A stretch of 64,000 nucleotides of DNA. It comes from CAZLAK01 sp964557545. Its GTDB lineage: Bacteria > Bacillota > Desulfotomaculia > Desulfotomaculales > Pelotomaculaceae. Shown here piece by piece: positions 23,945 through 31,791 of the stretch. The stretch covers positions 43,178 through 107,177 of the forward strand of contig CAZLAK010000002.1 in the NCBI GenBank assembly GCA_964557545.1, in the 5' to 3' direction. Made by a program: the position numbers and the translations under genes. Every line of letters begins with the position of its first letter. The first letter of the stretch is position 1. The notes under the pieces are model-generated. The model saw nothing but the letters and a program-made list of their open reading frames with translations. It did not search any database and had not been told where the DNA came from.

Positions 23945-25159
23945 GTGAATTTTTTAGCTAACCTGCACAAGTTTTTAACTCGCACAGCGGGGAAGACCGT
24001 ATGCATCCGTGTTATTTCTTCTACCGTTACCTTTGCCTTGCTCGGCTCTATGTCCGTGCTCTTTTGTAAATACTTTGCCACTTACCGGGCAGGAAAATAC
24101 GGCTGGGCAGAAACCTGCGAAACCGCCGCTTACCTGCTGGCCGGACAGGCAGTCCTTTTGCTCCTGGCGGTCTTTTTGCTCGACCACCTTTTCTACAGCA
24201 AATTTTTCTTAAAACCGCTTGCCTATATAAACCAGCAGATTAAAGACATGGCCAGCGGCCGGCACACCGCCTGCCGGTACGGCGAAAAAACGCCGCTCAT
24301 AAGAGAGCTGGACGAGCTTGTCAAGAACGTTAATTCCCTGATCGAGGGTCTGTCTGGCTTGTTGTCCAGTCTACACGAAAAATCAGTCTCCCTCTCCTCC
24401 CTGGCTTCAGAACTAAGCGCTACCGCTTCCGCCATAGCTGACAACTCACTGGAAACAGCCAACACGGTAAGCCGTTTTTGCCAGTCCATGGAACAGGTTT
24501 CGGCTAACGTCCAGCGCGTGGCCGATGCTTCCGAGCAGGCGGCCGGATATGCCCGGGAAGGCCGCACCGGCGTCGAAAGCGTCAACCAGCACATGGCCGG
24601 GATCAAGAGCGCCGCTGAAAACGCCGCCGCTACTATCCAGCGCCTGCACAGCGCAGCCGGAAAAATACCTCAGATCGTTAGCCTGATCACGCAAATCGCC
24701 GACCAGACCAACCTCCTGGCCCTAAACGCCGCCATCGAGGCGGCCAGGGCGGGCGAGCAGGGCAAGGGTTTTGCCGTCGTCGCCGAGGAGGTCAGAAAGC
24801 TGGCCGAGCAGTCCGCCAAAGCGGCTAAGGAAATCCACGAACTCATCGGGAACGTGCAAAAAGAGGCCGCTTCCTCGGTCCAAGCCATGAACGAGAGCAT
24901 TGACTGCGTCGGCAAAGGTTCGGCCGTTGTCCGCGAGGTAGGCAAAACATTTGAAAATATCATAGGCGCCGTAAACTCCCTGGCCGACGAAGTGCTCGCC
25001 ATTGCCGGGGCCGTCGTGAACTCTTCTGCCGAAATCCAGTCGATATCGTCGGTCGTTCAAGCCCAGACGGCTTCTACCGAAGAATTCTCTTCGTCCGTCC
25101 AGTTGCTGGCCAGCACGGCCGAGGATCTGTCCAAAATGGCAAGCAGTCTTTGCGATTAG
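23945..25159 (+). CDS. Methyl-accepting chemotaxis protein with minimal sensor
   Basis: 404 aa from a GTG behind a GGGGG site. Two membrane helices close together (about residues 22-42 and 63-83) leave only a ~20-residue outer loop, so it has no real extracellular sensor domain. A HAMP-like stretch (FLKPLAYINQQIKDMASG) and a signalling domain with the conserved tip AARAGEQGKGFAVVAEEVRK follow. The next two genes encode a 68-aa protein and a FIST protein. I infer that the FIST protein supplies the sensing function from the cytoplasm. Confidence 0.92.
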   Translation: MNFLANLHKFLTRTAGKTVCIRVISSTVTFALLGSMSVLFCKYFATYRAGKYGWAETCETAAYLLAGQAVLLLLAVFLLDHLFYSKFFLKPLAYINQQIKDMASGRHTACRYGEKTPLIRELDELVKNVNSLIEGLSGLLSSLHEKSVSLSSLASELSATASAIADNSLETANTVSRFCQSMEQVSANVQRVADASEQAAGYAREGRTGVESVNQHMAGIKSAAENAAATIQRLHSAAGKIPQIVSLITQIADQTNLLALNAAIEAARAGEQGKGFAVVAEEVRKLAEQSAKAAKEIHELIGNVQKEAASSVQAMNESIDCVGKGSAVVREVGKTFENIIGAVNSLADEVLAIAGAVVNSSAEIQSISSVVQAQTASTEEFSSSVQLLASTAEDLSKMASSLCD

Positions 25160-25173
25160 AGGGAGGTGATAAT

Positions 25174-25380
25174 GTGGCAGGCAAGATCAAAAAAATGATC
25201 GACGCCATCATCAGCACCAGGGCCAAAGGCGATCCCGTCCTGGAAAAAACCATCAAAACAAAACTGGTCTTGAAGGGCATCAACCCCGACAGCTACGGGC
25301 CAAACTCGCCCGACGACCCGGCGGTGATTGAAAAGTTAACGGCCATTGCCAGAGATTTCAATGTAAACTTAAAAAGTTAA
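25174..25380 (+). CDS. 68-aa protein between chemoreceptor and FIST genes, unknown
   Basis: Starts at a GTG 14 bases after the chemoreceptor stop, with GAGGGAGG just upstream. Charged and soluble: MAGKIKKMIDAIISTRAKGD, a central GINPDSYGPNSPDDP turn, and a short C-terminal helix. No Cys or known motif. The spacing on both sides (28 bp to FIST) indicates one operon under the sigma-54 promoter, so it is probably an adaptor or stabiliser for the receptor/FIST pair. Confidence 0.75.
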   Translation: MAGKIKKMIDAIISTRAKGDPVLEKTIKTKLVLKGINPDSYGPNSPDDPAVIEKLTAIARDFNVNLKS

Positions 25381-25408
25381 TTATCTAAATCATGTGAGGT
25401 GGAAAAAC

Positions 25409-26509
25409 ATGAAGGCAGTTTTTTCAACTGAACCCGCAGCTAGAGAGGCGGTTAGCGATATTAAAAGCCAGTTGGCCGGTTACGAGGCCAAGGCCGTCCT
25501 CTACTTTGCTTCACCGGCCTACGACATCGAAGAACTGGCCGGTTTAATGGAAAGCTCTTTTGCCCCTGCAGCAACTTTCGGCTGTTCTACAGCCGGGGAA
25601 ATCGCCGGCGGCCGCCTTTTAAAAAATTCGCTGGTGGCCATGGCCTTTGGCCGGGATACCGTCGAGGACATCGCAGTAGAAACCGTCGAAGATATCAGCG
25701 GCAAGTGCGACGTCAAAAGGGCATTCTCTGCTTTTGAAAAACACTTCGGCGAGCAGCCCCAAAAAATGGACTACCAGAAGTATGTGGGCATCGTGCTCGC
25801 AGACGGGCTTTCTATGGCCGAAGAAAAGTTAATTGAAAAGATAGGCGACCTGACCGATGTGCCCTTTGTCGGCGGCTCGGCCGGCGATAACTTGGAGTTC
25901 AAAAAGACGTACGTTTGTGCCGGCCCGAAAGCGCTTTCCAACGCCGCTGTCCTGGCCTTAATAAAAGTAGGGCGCGAATTCGAAATCATTAAAACGCAGA
26001 GCTTTGACGCGCTGAACAAGAGGTTGCTGGCCACTAAAGTAGACGAATCCAAAAGGGTCGTGCTGGAATTTAATAACCGCCCGGCTGTTGAAGCTTACGC
26101 TCAGGCCGTCGGTGTACCCCCAAGTGAGGTGCAGCACTTCTTTATGACCCACCCCGTAGGGCTTTTGGCCGGAGACGAGGTGTACGTCAGGAGCCCCCGG
26201 CAGGTAGAAGGCAAGGGCATTGCCTTTTACTGCAGCATCTTGGAGGGGATGGAGGTCCACCTCCTGCAGGACAGGGATATTGTCGGCGATACTTGGTACG
26301 CCATCAAAGCCGCCAAGAAAAAAATGGGCCGGATTTCCGGCCTGGTCGTCTTTAACTGCATATTGAGAACGCTGGCCCTGGAGAAAAACGGTGAAACCGG
26401 CGCTTACGGGGGGCTTTTTGCCGATGTGCCGGCAGTAGGGTTTTCCACTTACGGGGAAGCCTATCAGGGGCACATCAACCAGACGGCCACCATGATCGCC
26501 TTTAAATAA
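25409..26509 (+). CDS. FIST-domain sensory protein
   Basis: 366 aa. N-terminal FIST domain (AVLYFASPAYDIEELAGLME, ATFGCSTAGEIAGG, VGIVLADGLSMAEEKL, VPFVGGSAGDNLEF) and C-terminal FIST_C domain (FYCSILEGMEVHLLQDRDI, VVFNCILRTLALE, AVGFSTYGEAYQGHINQTA). No membrane segments. FIST proteins are thought to bind small molecules such as amino acids and often pair with chemoreceptors or kinases, matching the operon here. The start is ATG 25409 with GTGAGGTGG upstream. Confidence 0.92.
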   Translation: MKAVFSTEPAAREAVSDIKSQLAGYEAKAVLYFASPAYDIEELAGLMESSFAPAATFGCSTAGEIAGGRLLKNSLVAMAFGRDTVEDIAVETVEDISGKCDVKRAFSAFEKHFGEQPQKMDYQKYVGIVLADGLSMAEEKLIEKIGDLTDVPFVGGSAGDNLEFKKTYVCAGPKALSNAAVLALIKVGREFEIIKTQSFDALNKRLLATKVDESKRVVLEFNNRPAVEAYAQAVGVPPSEVQHFFMTHPVGLLAGDEVYVRSPRQVEGKGIAFYCSILEGMEVHLLQDRDIVGDTWYAIKAAKKKMGRISGLVVFNCILRTLALEKNGETGAYGGLFADVPAVGFSTYGEAYQGHINQTATMIAFK

Positions 26510-26517
26510 GTTAAAAA

Positions 26518-26550
26518 GTGCCAGGCACCTTTTAACTTATTGCCTGGCAC
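26518..26550. repeat. Inverted pair of GTGCCAGGCA repeats, hairpin after the FIST gene
   Basis: 10-bp arms 26518-26527 and 26541-26550 with a 13-nt loop rich in T and A. It starts 9 bases after the FIST stop and may act as a 3' end or terminator, although no T-run follows. It belongs to the GGTGCCAGGCAC family seen elsewhere in the window. Confidence 0.65.
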
Positions 26551-26623
26551 CTTGGCAGTAACACCCTGCCCGCCTCCCGAGCATTCTGTACAGAAAACTA
26601 GCGTGCGGAGGGAGAGATCGGGC

Positions 26624-27079
26624 GTGGAACAAAAGGGTGTTAATGAATTTACCGCAGTGCCTGAAGAAATCGAAATTGCCTGCAGCGGAGCCCCGGGATG
26701 TAATTGCTGCTGTGACAAAAGCCAGGATATTGTGTTTAACCCTTGCGAAGATGTAAAAGACTTCACCGTGCAAAATGTTGCGCTCAACTGCGAGGGGCGG
26801 TTTCTCAAAGTCAGGGTTCGGCTCAAAAATGTGTGCCGCGGGAAAAGCATTAGGTTGGGTGTGCTGCTCTGCGAAAAAGCGGGGAACACCTCATTGGTAA
26901 AAGGGATGAGGGTTTGCGAATTCACCGTTCCCGGTAATGTAGGAAGCTGTCTTGAGAACATGACAATAGGGGATTTTTGCTTTGTCATGCCGGAAGATAG
27001 AAGTGTCTGTGCACGTTTTTGCTCATTACGCCTCCTTATCCCAGCTTTCAATTTTGTCCTTGTCCGTAAAGAACGTTAA
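26624..27079 (+). CDS. Cys-rich protein of 151 aa, unknown
   Basis: GTG start with GGAGGGAGAG upstream; a longer open frame back to 26540 is unlikely. An N-terminal Cys cluster (CSGAPGCNCCCDK, then CED) precedes a beta-rich domain (VQNVALNCEGRFLKVRVRLK, NVCRGKSIRLGVLLCEKAG) ending near FCFVMPEDRSVC. Nine or more Cys in total. The second half resembles Ig-like domains found in uncharacterised proteins of spore-forming Clostridia, from memory only. It has its own terminator. No signal peptide seen. Confidence 0.65.
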   Translation: MEQKGVNEFTAVPEEIEIACSGAPGCNCCCDKSQDIVFNPCEDVKDFTVQNVALNCEGRFLKVRVRLKNVCRGKSIRLGVLLCEKAGNTSLVKGMRVCEFTVPGNVGSCLENMTIGDFCFVMPEDRSVCARFCSLRLLIPAFNFVLVRKER

Positions 27080-27084
27080 TTTTT

Positions 27085-27115
27085 AATTGGCTTACCACAG
27101 CAGCGGTAAGCCAAT
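27085..27115. terminator. Bidirectional terminator between convergent genes
   Basis: Perfect 12-bp stem, AATTGGCTTACC at 27085-27096 with 27104-27115, T/A-flanked on both sides. It serves the Cys-rich gene (+) and the sigma-54 activator gene (-). Confidence 0.85.
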
Positions 27116-27126
27116 TTTACATTTAC

Positions 27127-28647
27127 TTATTTTAAACCGTTACCGTCATAATTATTTAATACTATTTTATATTCTTTTATTTTACGGTACAGAGTATTTC
27201 TGCCTATGCCCAGAATTTTGGCCGTCATCGTTATATTGCCCCGGCAGTACTCGAGTGCCTCGCTAATAGCCTTTTTTTCGGCTTCGGCTAAAGACATAGG
27301 CCTTTCTCTGGTACTTTCCGGCTTTTTTAAGCCGTTTAACTTGGATTCCAGGCTGCCCAGCAGCTCAAAAAAGTTCACCAGGTTCTTTTCGCCAGCCATT
27401 TCCTGTTCGCGGCTGCCAGCGGTCTGTCCGGCATCCTTCTGACCGTCCGCCGGCAGCTCACTTCCGCACAGGTGTGCGGTATAGTTTCTTACTTTTTCAT
27501 TGATGTGCTCGGGGAGAATTATTTTTCCGTCGCACAGGGCCGCTGCCTGGTTGACCGTGTTGGCCAGTTCCCTTACGTTGCCGGGCCAGGGATAACGGGT
27601 AAAGATCTGCATGGCTTCTGCCGAAACATATAACTCGGGGTTTTGTTTTTTTACAAAATACTCTACCAGGAAGGGTATGTCTTCTGCCCGCTCCCGCAAA
27701 GGGGGCACTTCCAGCCTCACCACGTCCAGGCGGTAAAACAGATCTTCGCGAAAAGCCTTCTCTTTAACTGCTTTCTCCAAATTGACGTTGGTGGCGGCAA
27801 TTATCCGCACGTCCGTTTTTACCGGCTTTTCCCCACCTACCCGCAAAAACTCTCCGGTTTCCAAAACCCGCAGGAGCTTTACCTGAATGGAGGGGCTGGC
27901 CTCGCCGATTTCGTCCAAAAACAGCGTCCCCCTGTTGGCCAGCTCAAAAATGCCCCGGCGCGCGCTGCCGGCCCCCGTAAAGGCCCCTTTTTCGTGGCCA
28001 AAAAGCTCGCTTTCCAGCAGGTTTTCGGGCAGCGCCCCGCAGTTCACGGCAATAAAGGGCTGCCCGGCCCGCATGCTGGCGGCGTGGATAAACCTGGCCA
28101 GCACCTCTTTGCCCGTTCCCGTTTCTCCCTGGATTAAAACGTTTATGTTCTTCTTGGCTATTTTGTAAGCCACCGAAACTACCCGCTGCACGGCCAAAGA
28201 AGGCCCCAGGACCATGTCCACCTGCTGGGCCAAGGGCAGCCACTCGGCATTTAAAACCTTATCCCCCGTGCCGCAGGCCCTGTTCACAGCAGCCCTTTCT
28301 ATAATGTCTTCGACTTCTCTTATGTCGTCAAAAGGTTTTTCGAGGTAATCAAAAGCACCCATTTGGATGGCTTTTACCGCCGTCCTGGTAGTGCTGTAAC
28401 CAGTCATAATAATTACTTCACAAGCCGGCTGGTTCTCTTTAATCTTCTTAAGGAGTGTAAGACCGTCGGTGTCCGGAAGTTTTAAGTCCACTACAGCCAC
28501 ATCGAATTTTTTAGCACTTACACACGCCAGCGCCTCGTGCCCGCTGGTGGCGTAAGTAACACTAAAACCGCTTTTTTTAAGCAGCCGGCGGAAAAACTTT
28601 ACCACTTCCACCTCGTCATCGACGATCAAAAGTTCCAGATCGGCCAA
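27127..28647 (-). CDS. Sigma-54-dependent response regulator (NtrC family)
   Basis: 506 aa. Receiver (LLIVDDEVEVVKFF, Asp in VAVVDLKLPD), AAA+ domain (GETGTGKE, GAFTGA, LFLDEIGE) and a Fis-type HTH (ITMTAKILGIGRNTLYRKIK). The TTG at 28647 is chosen because GGGGTG lies 6 bases before it; the open frame extends to 28680, overlapping the kinase gene. It is the partner of the kinase at 28677 and the last gene of the alcohol dehydrogenase operon. It is closely related to the activator at 96-1673. Confidence 0.94.
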   Translation of the reverse strand: MADLELLIVDDEVEVVKFFRRLLKKSGFSVTYATSGHEALACVSAKKFDVAVVDLKLPDTDGLTLLKKIKENQPACEVIIMTGYSTTRTAVKAIQMGAFDYLEKPFDDIREVEDIIERAAVNRACGTGDKVLNAEWLPLAQQVDMVLGPSLAVQRVVSVAYKIAKKNINVLIQGETGTGKEVLARFIHAASMRAGQPFIAVNCGALPENLLESELFGHEKGAFTGAGSARRGIFELANRGTLFLDEIGEASPSIQVKLLRVLETGEFLRVGGEKPVKTDVRIIAATNVNLEKAVKEKAFREDLFYRLDVVRLEVPPLRERAEDIPFLVEYFVKKQNPELYVSAEAMQIFTRYPWPGNVRELANTVNQAAALCDGKIILPEHINEKVRNYTAHLCGSELPADGQKDAGQTAGSREQEMAGEKNLVNFFELLGSLESKLNGLKKPESTRERPMSLAEAEKKAISEALEYCRGNITMTAKILGIGRNTLYRKIKEYKIVLNNYDGNGLK

Positions 28648-28676
28648 ATTCCCCACCCCTTTTAAGGCCAACTGTT

Positions 28677-30347
28677 TCAATCACCGCTCTCCGGCGCAAC
28701 CGGCAGCACCAGAGTAAATACGCTGCCCACCCCTGGCTCGCTCTCCACCAGAATATCCCCCCCGTGCGCCTGGGCGATGCCCATGCTCACCGATAAACCC
28801 AGACCCGTCCCCCTGCCGGCCTCCTTGCTGGTATAAAAGGGGTTAAAAATTCTGTCCAGGTTACCGGGATCTATGCCCGTCCCGTTATCTTTAACGGCCA
28901 GCACCAAGTGCCTGCCGTTTCCCTCTCCCCGAAGGCCGGTAGTTATCTCAATTAAACCCTCCCTTCCCGCTTCTTCTATGGCATCGCGGGCGTTGAGCAG
29001 GAAATTGATCAGCACCTGCTGGAGCTGCTGGGAATTGGCTATTATTTCGGGCAAGCCGGGGGCCAAATTCTTAACTATGGTTATTTTATTTTTGTTGATC
29101 TGGTACTCCACCAGGCTCAGCACTTTTTCCACCACGTCGTTTAAATCGACGGGAGCCAAGGGGTAGCTGTCCTGGCGGGAAAAAGTGAGCAGGTTCTGTA
29201 TGATCTTCTTGCAGCGCAGGCCGCTGTTTATTATGTCCGTCAGAGACTCTTCGTCGGCACATCCGTCCCTTTGCAGCATTTGGGCCGTCCCTATGATTAC
29301 CGTCATGGGGTTGTTGAGCTCGTGGGCAACCCCGGCGGCCATCTCCCCTATGGCGGCCAGCTTGGCCGACTGGATGAGCTGGGCCTCCATCTTGATTTTC
29401 TCCGTCACGTCTTTTAAGTGGAGGACAGCCGAGGTCACGTTGCCCCGTTCGTCGGTTATGGGGTAATAGTAAGAATCGTAAGTCTGCACCGCCGCTCCCG
29501 AACCCTTTTGGTGCCGCCTGTAAGCGGGCTCCCCCTTGGCAATATTCTCTTCCCAGGGGCAGTCCTCGCAAGGTGCATTCCTTCCCCAGATATACCTGTA
29601 GCACTTCCCGCTATCGATTTCTCTGGTGTCTTCTGCCGCGCTAAAGCGGCCGTTGGTGCGTATAATGTTATACTCGGTGTCAATGAGAAAAATGGGGTCG
29701 GTCACCGCCGTAAAAGTAGCTTCCCATTCGCTTTTTGCCCTGGATACCCGGTTAAATAAAATAACGTTTTGAATACAGACGGCCAACTGGTCGGCCAGTT
29801 TTTTAATAAACTCCTTTGACTCTTCCGAGTAGCCGGACGCACTCCGGCTGCCCAAAAAGAGCACTCCGCGTACCGCCGACTTGCAAAAGAGCGGCGCTAC
29901 GGCTAAAGTGCCGTTGCCGTCCCGGCAGTAATAACCGGCGCCTGTCAAATTTTGCAGCAACTCGTCGTCGTGTATCTCTTCGGCCCTGCAGACCAGCAGC
30001 TCGCCTTTTTCCACGCACTGCCAGAGCACGCTGCTGCGGTCGTTAAAGCTGGCCTTTAGCAGGTTTTCCGGCGCCATAGCGCTTATACAGAGCCTGCCCT
30101 TGCTCCTCAAAGCCAGGCCCAGAAAATCGCACGGCAGCACCAGGGGAAGCCGGGAGTAAACCGTTTTGACAATGTCCTCTAAAGACATGTCCACGATTAT
30201 GCCGTGCACTATCTGGTGGATTATTTCCAAAAAGCGGTTCTGCAAGAGTATATCTCTGTTTTTCTTCTTTAACTCCACGTAATAATTGAGTTTTGAGGAG
30301 TGTACGCCGGCTAAATTCTGAATTAAATTCATCTTGTCGCTAACCAT
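28677..30347 (-). CDS. Soluble sensor histidine kinase, GAF-PAS-HisKA-HATPase
   Basis: 556 aa with no membrane helix. A GAF-like domain (~50-200) is followed by a PAS domain (~215-335) carrying CYRYIWGRNAPCEDCPW, then HisKA with phospho-His in AAGVAHELNNPM. The ATPase domain has N box LLNARDAIEEAG and G1 DNGTGIDPG. The Cys-rich PAS could bind a metal, cluster or redox signal. ATG 30347 has GGGTGA upstream; a GTG at 30359 is possible. It lies only 24 bp after the alcohol dehydrogenase stop, so kinase, regulator and enzyme share one transcript. Confidence 0.93.
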   Translation of the reverse strand: MVSDKMNLIQNLAGVHSSKLNYYVELKKKNRDILLQNRFLEIIHQIVHGIIVDMSLEDIVKTVYSRLPLVLPCDFLGLALRSKGRLCISAMAPENLLKASFNDRSSVLWQCVEKGELLVCRAEEIHDDELLQNLTGAGYYCRDGNGTLAVAPLFCKSAVRGVLFLGSRSASGYSEESKEFIKKLADQLAVCIQNVILFNRVSRAKSEWEATFTAVTDPIFLIDTEYNIIRTNGRFSAAEDTREIDSGKCYRYIWGRNAPCEDCPWEENIAKGEPAYRRHQKGSGAAVQTYDSYYYPITDERGNVTSAVLHLKDVTEKIKMEAQLIQSAKLAAIGEMAAGVAHELNNPMTVIIGTAQMLQRDGCADEESLTDIINSGLRCKKIIQNLLTFSRQDSYPLAPVDLNDVVEKVLSLVEYQINKNKITIVKNLAPGLPEIIANSQQLQQVLINFLLNARDAIEEAGREGLIEITTGLRGEGNGRHLVLAVKDNGTGIDPGNLDRIFNPFYTSKEAGRGTGLGLSVSMGIAQAHGGDILVESEPGVGSVFTLVLPVAPESGD

Positions 30348-30371
30348 ATAACTAATCACCCGAAAATAAAT

Positions 30372-31523
30372 TTAAAATGCTTTTCTGTAAATGGCGGCGA
30401 TGTCCTCATCTGTGCAGTCCCGCGGGTTGGTTACCAGGCAGGCGTCGTTTAAAGCATTTTTGCTGAAAACGGGTATGAGCTCCTCTTTAAACCCCAGTTC
30501 CCTTAAGCCCCCGCTGGGCAGCCCTATCTCCTTTATCAGCCGGCGCACGGCCGAAATTGCCCTTTCCCCGGCCCGGTAATCGTCGAGCCCCGTCACGTTC
30601 TCGCCCAGCGCCTGGGCAATGTCCCTGAACTTCCTGGGGCAGGCCATCAAATTAAATTCCATGGCATAAGGCAGGATACAGGCGTTTGACTCTCCGTGGT
30701 GCCTGTCCAAATAACCGTCAATCTGGTGCGCCATGGCGTGGGCCACGCCCAAAATAGCGTTGGAAAAGGCCAGACCCGCCTGCAGGCTGGCCATAGCCAT
30801 TTTCTCTTTGGCCTCCATATTGGTGCGGCAGGCCACCGACTCCCTCAAGCTGCCGTTTATCAGGCGGATGGCACTTAGCGCGTGCACATCTGTCAAGGGG
30901 GTGGCGGCTAAAGAAACGTAAGATTCAATGGCGTGGGAAAGCGCGTCAATTCCCGTAGCAGCCGTCAGTTCGGCGCTTTTGGTCTGCAGCAGTTCGGGGT
31001 CGATAATCGCAATGTCGGGTACGAGCGAACGGGAGATGATGGCCATTTTCAATTTTCTCTGCACGTCCACCACAATGGCAAACTGAGTCACCTCTGACGC
31101 CGAGCCGGCGGTTGTGGGAACCATAACCATAGGGGGAAGCGGCCTGTTTATTTTATTTATGCCCTCGTAATCTTGAATTTGGCCGCCGTTGGACACGACA
31201 ACAGCTACCGATTTGGCCACGTCGATCGAGCTTCCCCCGCCCACGGCAATAATTACGTCACACCCGCTCTCCCCGTACTTTTGCGCGCCCGCCTGCACCT
31301 CGTAGTCCTTGGGGTTGCTCGTCACACCCAAAAATACCTCGTACGGCAAACCCGCACAGCGCAGGTGAAAAAGCGTTTTTTCTACCCACCCCACCCGGGC
31401 AACGCCTTCATCGCTGACCACAAAAACCTTTTCGGCCCCCAGGCGCAGGGCGCTTTCACCGACTTGAGACAGCGAGCCCCGGCCAAAAATGATCTCCGGC
31501 GCCACGTGCTTCCACACCCGCAA
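30372..31523 (-). CDS. Iron-containing alcohol dehydrogenase
   Basis: 383 aa. NAD-binding GGGSSIDVAKSVAV and metal-ligand motifs GIDALSHAIESYVS and GVAHAMAHQIDGYLDRHHGE identify a group III Fe-ADH. The open frame runs to 31565, but the sigma-54 promoter (31581-31596) would start transcription near 31570. GGAGG lies at 31535-31539, so initiation is more likely at the TTG at 31523 (11 bases downstream) or the GTG at 31517. That gives the usual short start before VWKHVAPEIIFGRGS. It converts alcohols and aldehydes with NAD(P); together with AOR this would give an alcohol-to-acid route. Confidence 0.92.
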   Translation of the reverse strand: MRVWKHVAPEIIFGRGSLSQVGESALRLGAEKVFVVSDEGVARVGWVEKTLFHLRCAGLPYEVFLGVTSNPKDYEVQAGAQKYGESGCDVIIAVGGGSSIDVAKSVAVVVSNGGQIQDYEGINKINRPLPPMVMVPTTAGSASEVTQFAIVVDVQRKLKMAIISRSLVPDIAIIDPELLQTKSAELTAATGIDALSHAIESYVSLAATPLTDVHALSAIRLINGSLRESVACRTNMEAKEKMAMASLQAGLAFSNAILGVAHAMAHQIDGYLDRHHGESNACILPYAMEFNLMACPRKFRDIAQALGENVTGLDDYRAGERAISAVRRLIKEIGLPSGGLRELGFKEELIPVFSKNALNDACLVTNPRDCTDEDIAAIYRKAF

Positions 31524-31580
31524 GATTAAAGACACCTCCGCATTAACTGGCGTAGAAAAAAACATACCGTTCCAACTCTA

Positions 31581-31596
31581 TGCAATAATAGTTCCA
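31581..31596 (-). promoter_or_regulatory. Sigma-54 promoter of the alcohol dehydrogenase-kinase-regulator operon
   Basis: Minus strand TGGAACT, four bases, TTGCA, with ten bases between GG and GC; the -24 box departs from TGGCAC at two bases. Its position rules out the longest alcohol dehydrogenase start. Confidence 0.65.
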
Positions 31597-31640
31597 CATC
31601 TAAACACGTGCGTCAACAGAAAAATCGATCCATAAAAAAA

Positions 31641-31663
31641 GGCGCTTGCCAGCAAAAAGCGCC
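31641..31663 (-). terminator. Terminator after the ABC-class ATPase gene
   Basis: GGCGCTT at 31641-31647 pairs with AAGCGCC at 31657-31663; on the minus strand seven T follow. It lies about 130 bases past the stop at 31792; nothing else is seen in that gap. Confidence 0.8.
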
Positions 31664-31791
31664 GCACGTGCAAAAGTTGTACGGGGTGCGCCCGGGGTCG
31701 GACTTTTCGTAAAGTATCAAAATTGAACAAAGGCGTTCAGCACCGGGCTTTAATGTCCCAAAACGGTACAACGCGTTTTTTGGCCGCTCGC

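Noticed and set aside
26464..27051. 195-aa open frame antisense to the Cys-rich gene
   Set aside because: It overlaps the FIST stop and the repeat hairpin and lacks a ribosome site, whereas the + frame has GGAGGGAGAG before a GTG and a terminator after the stop.
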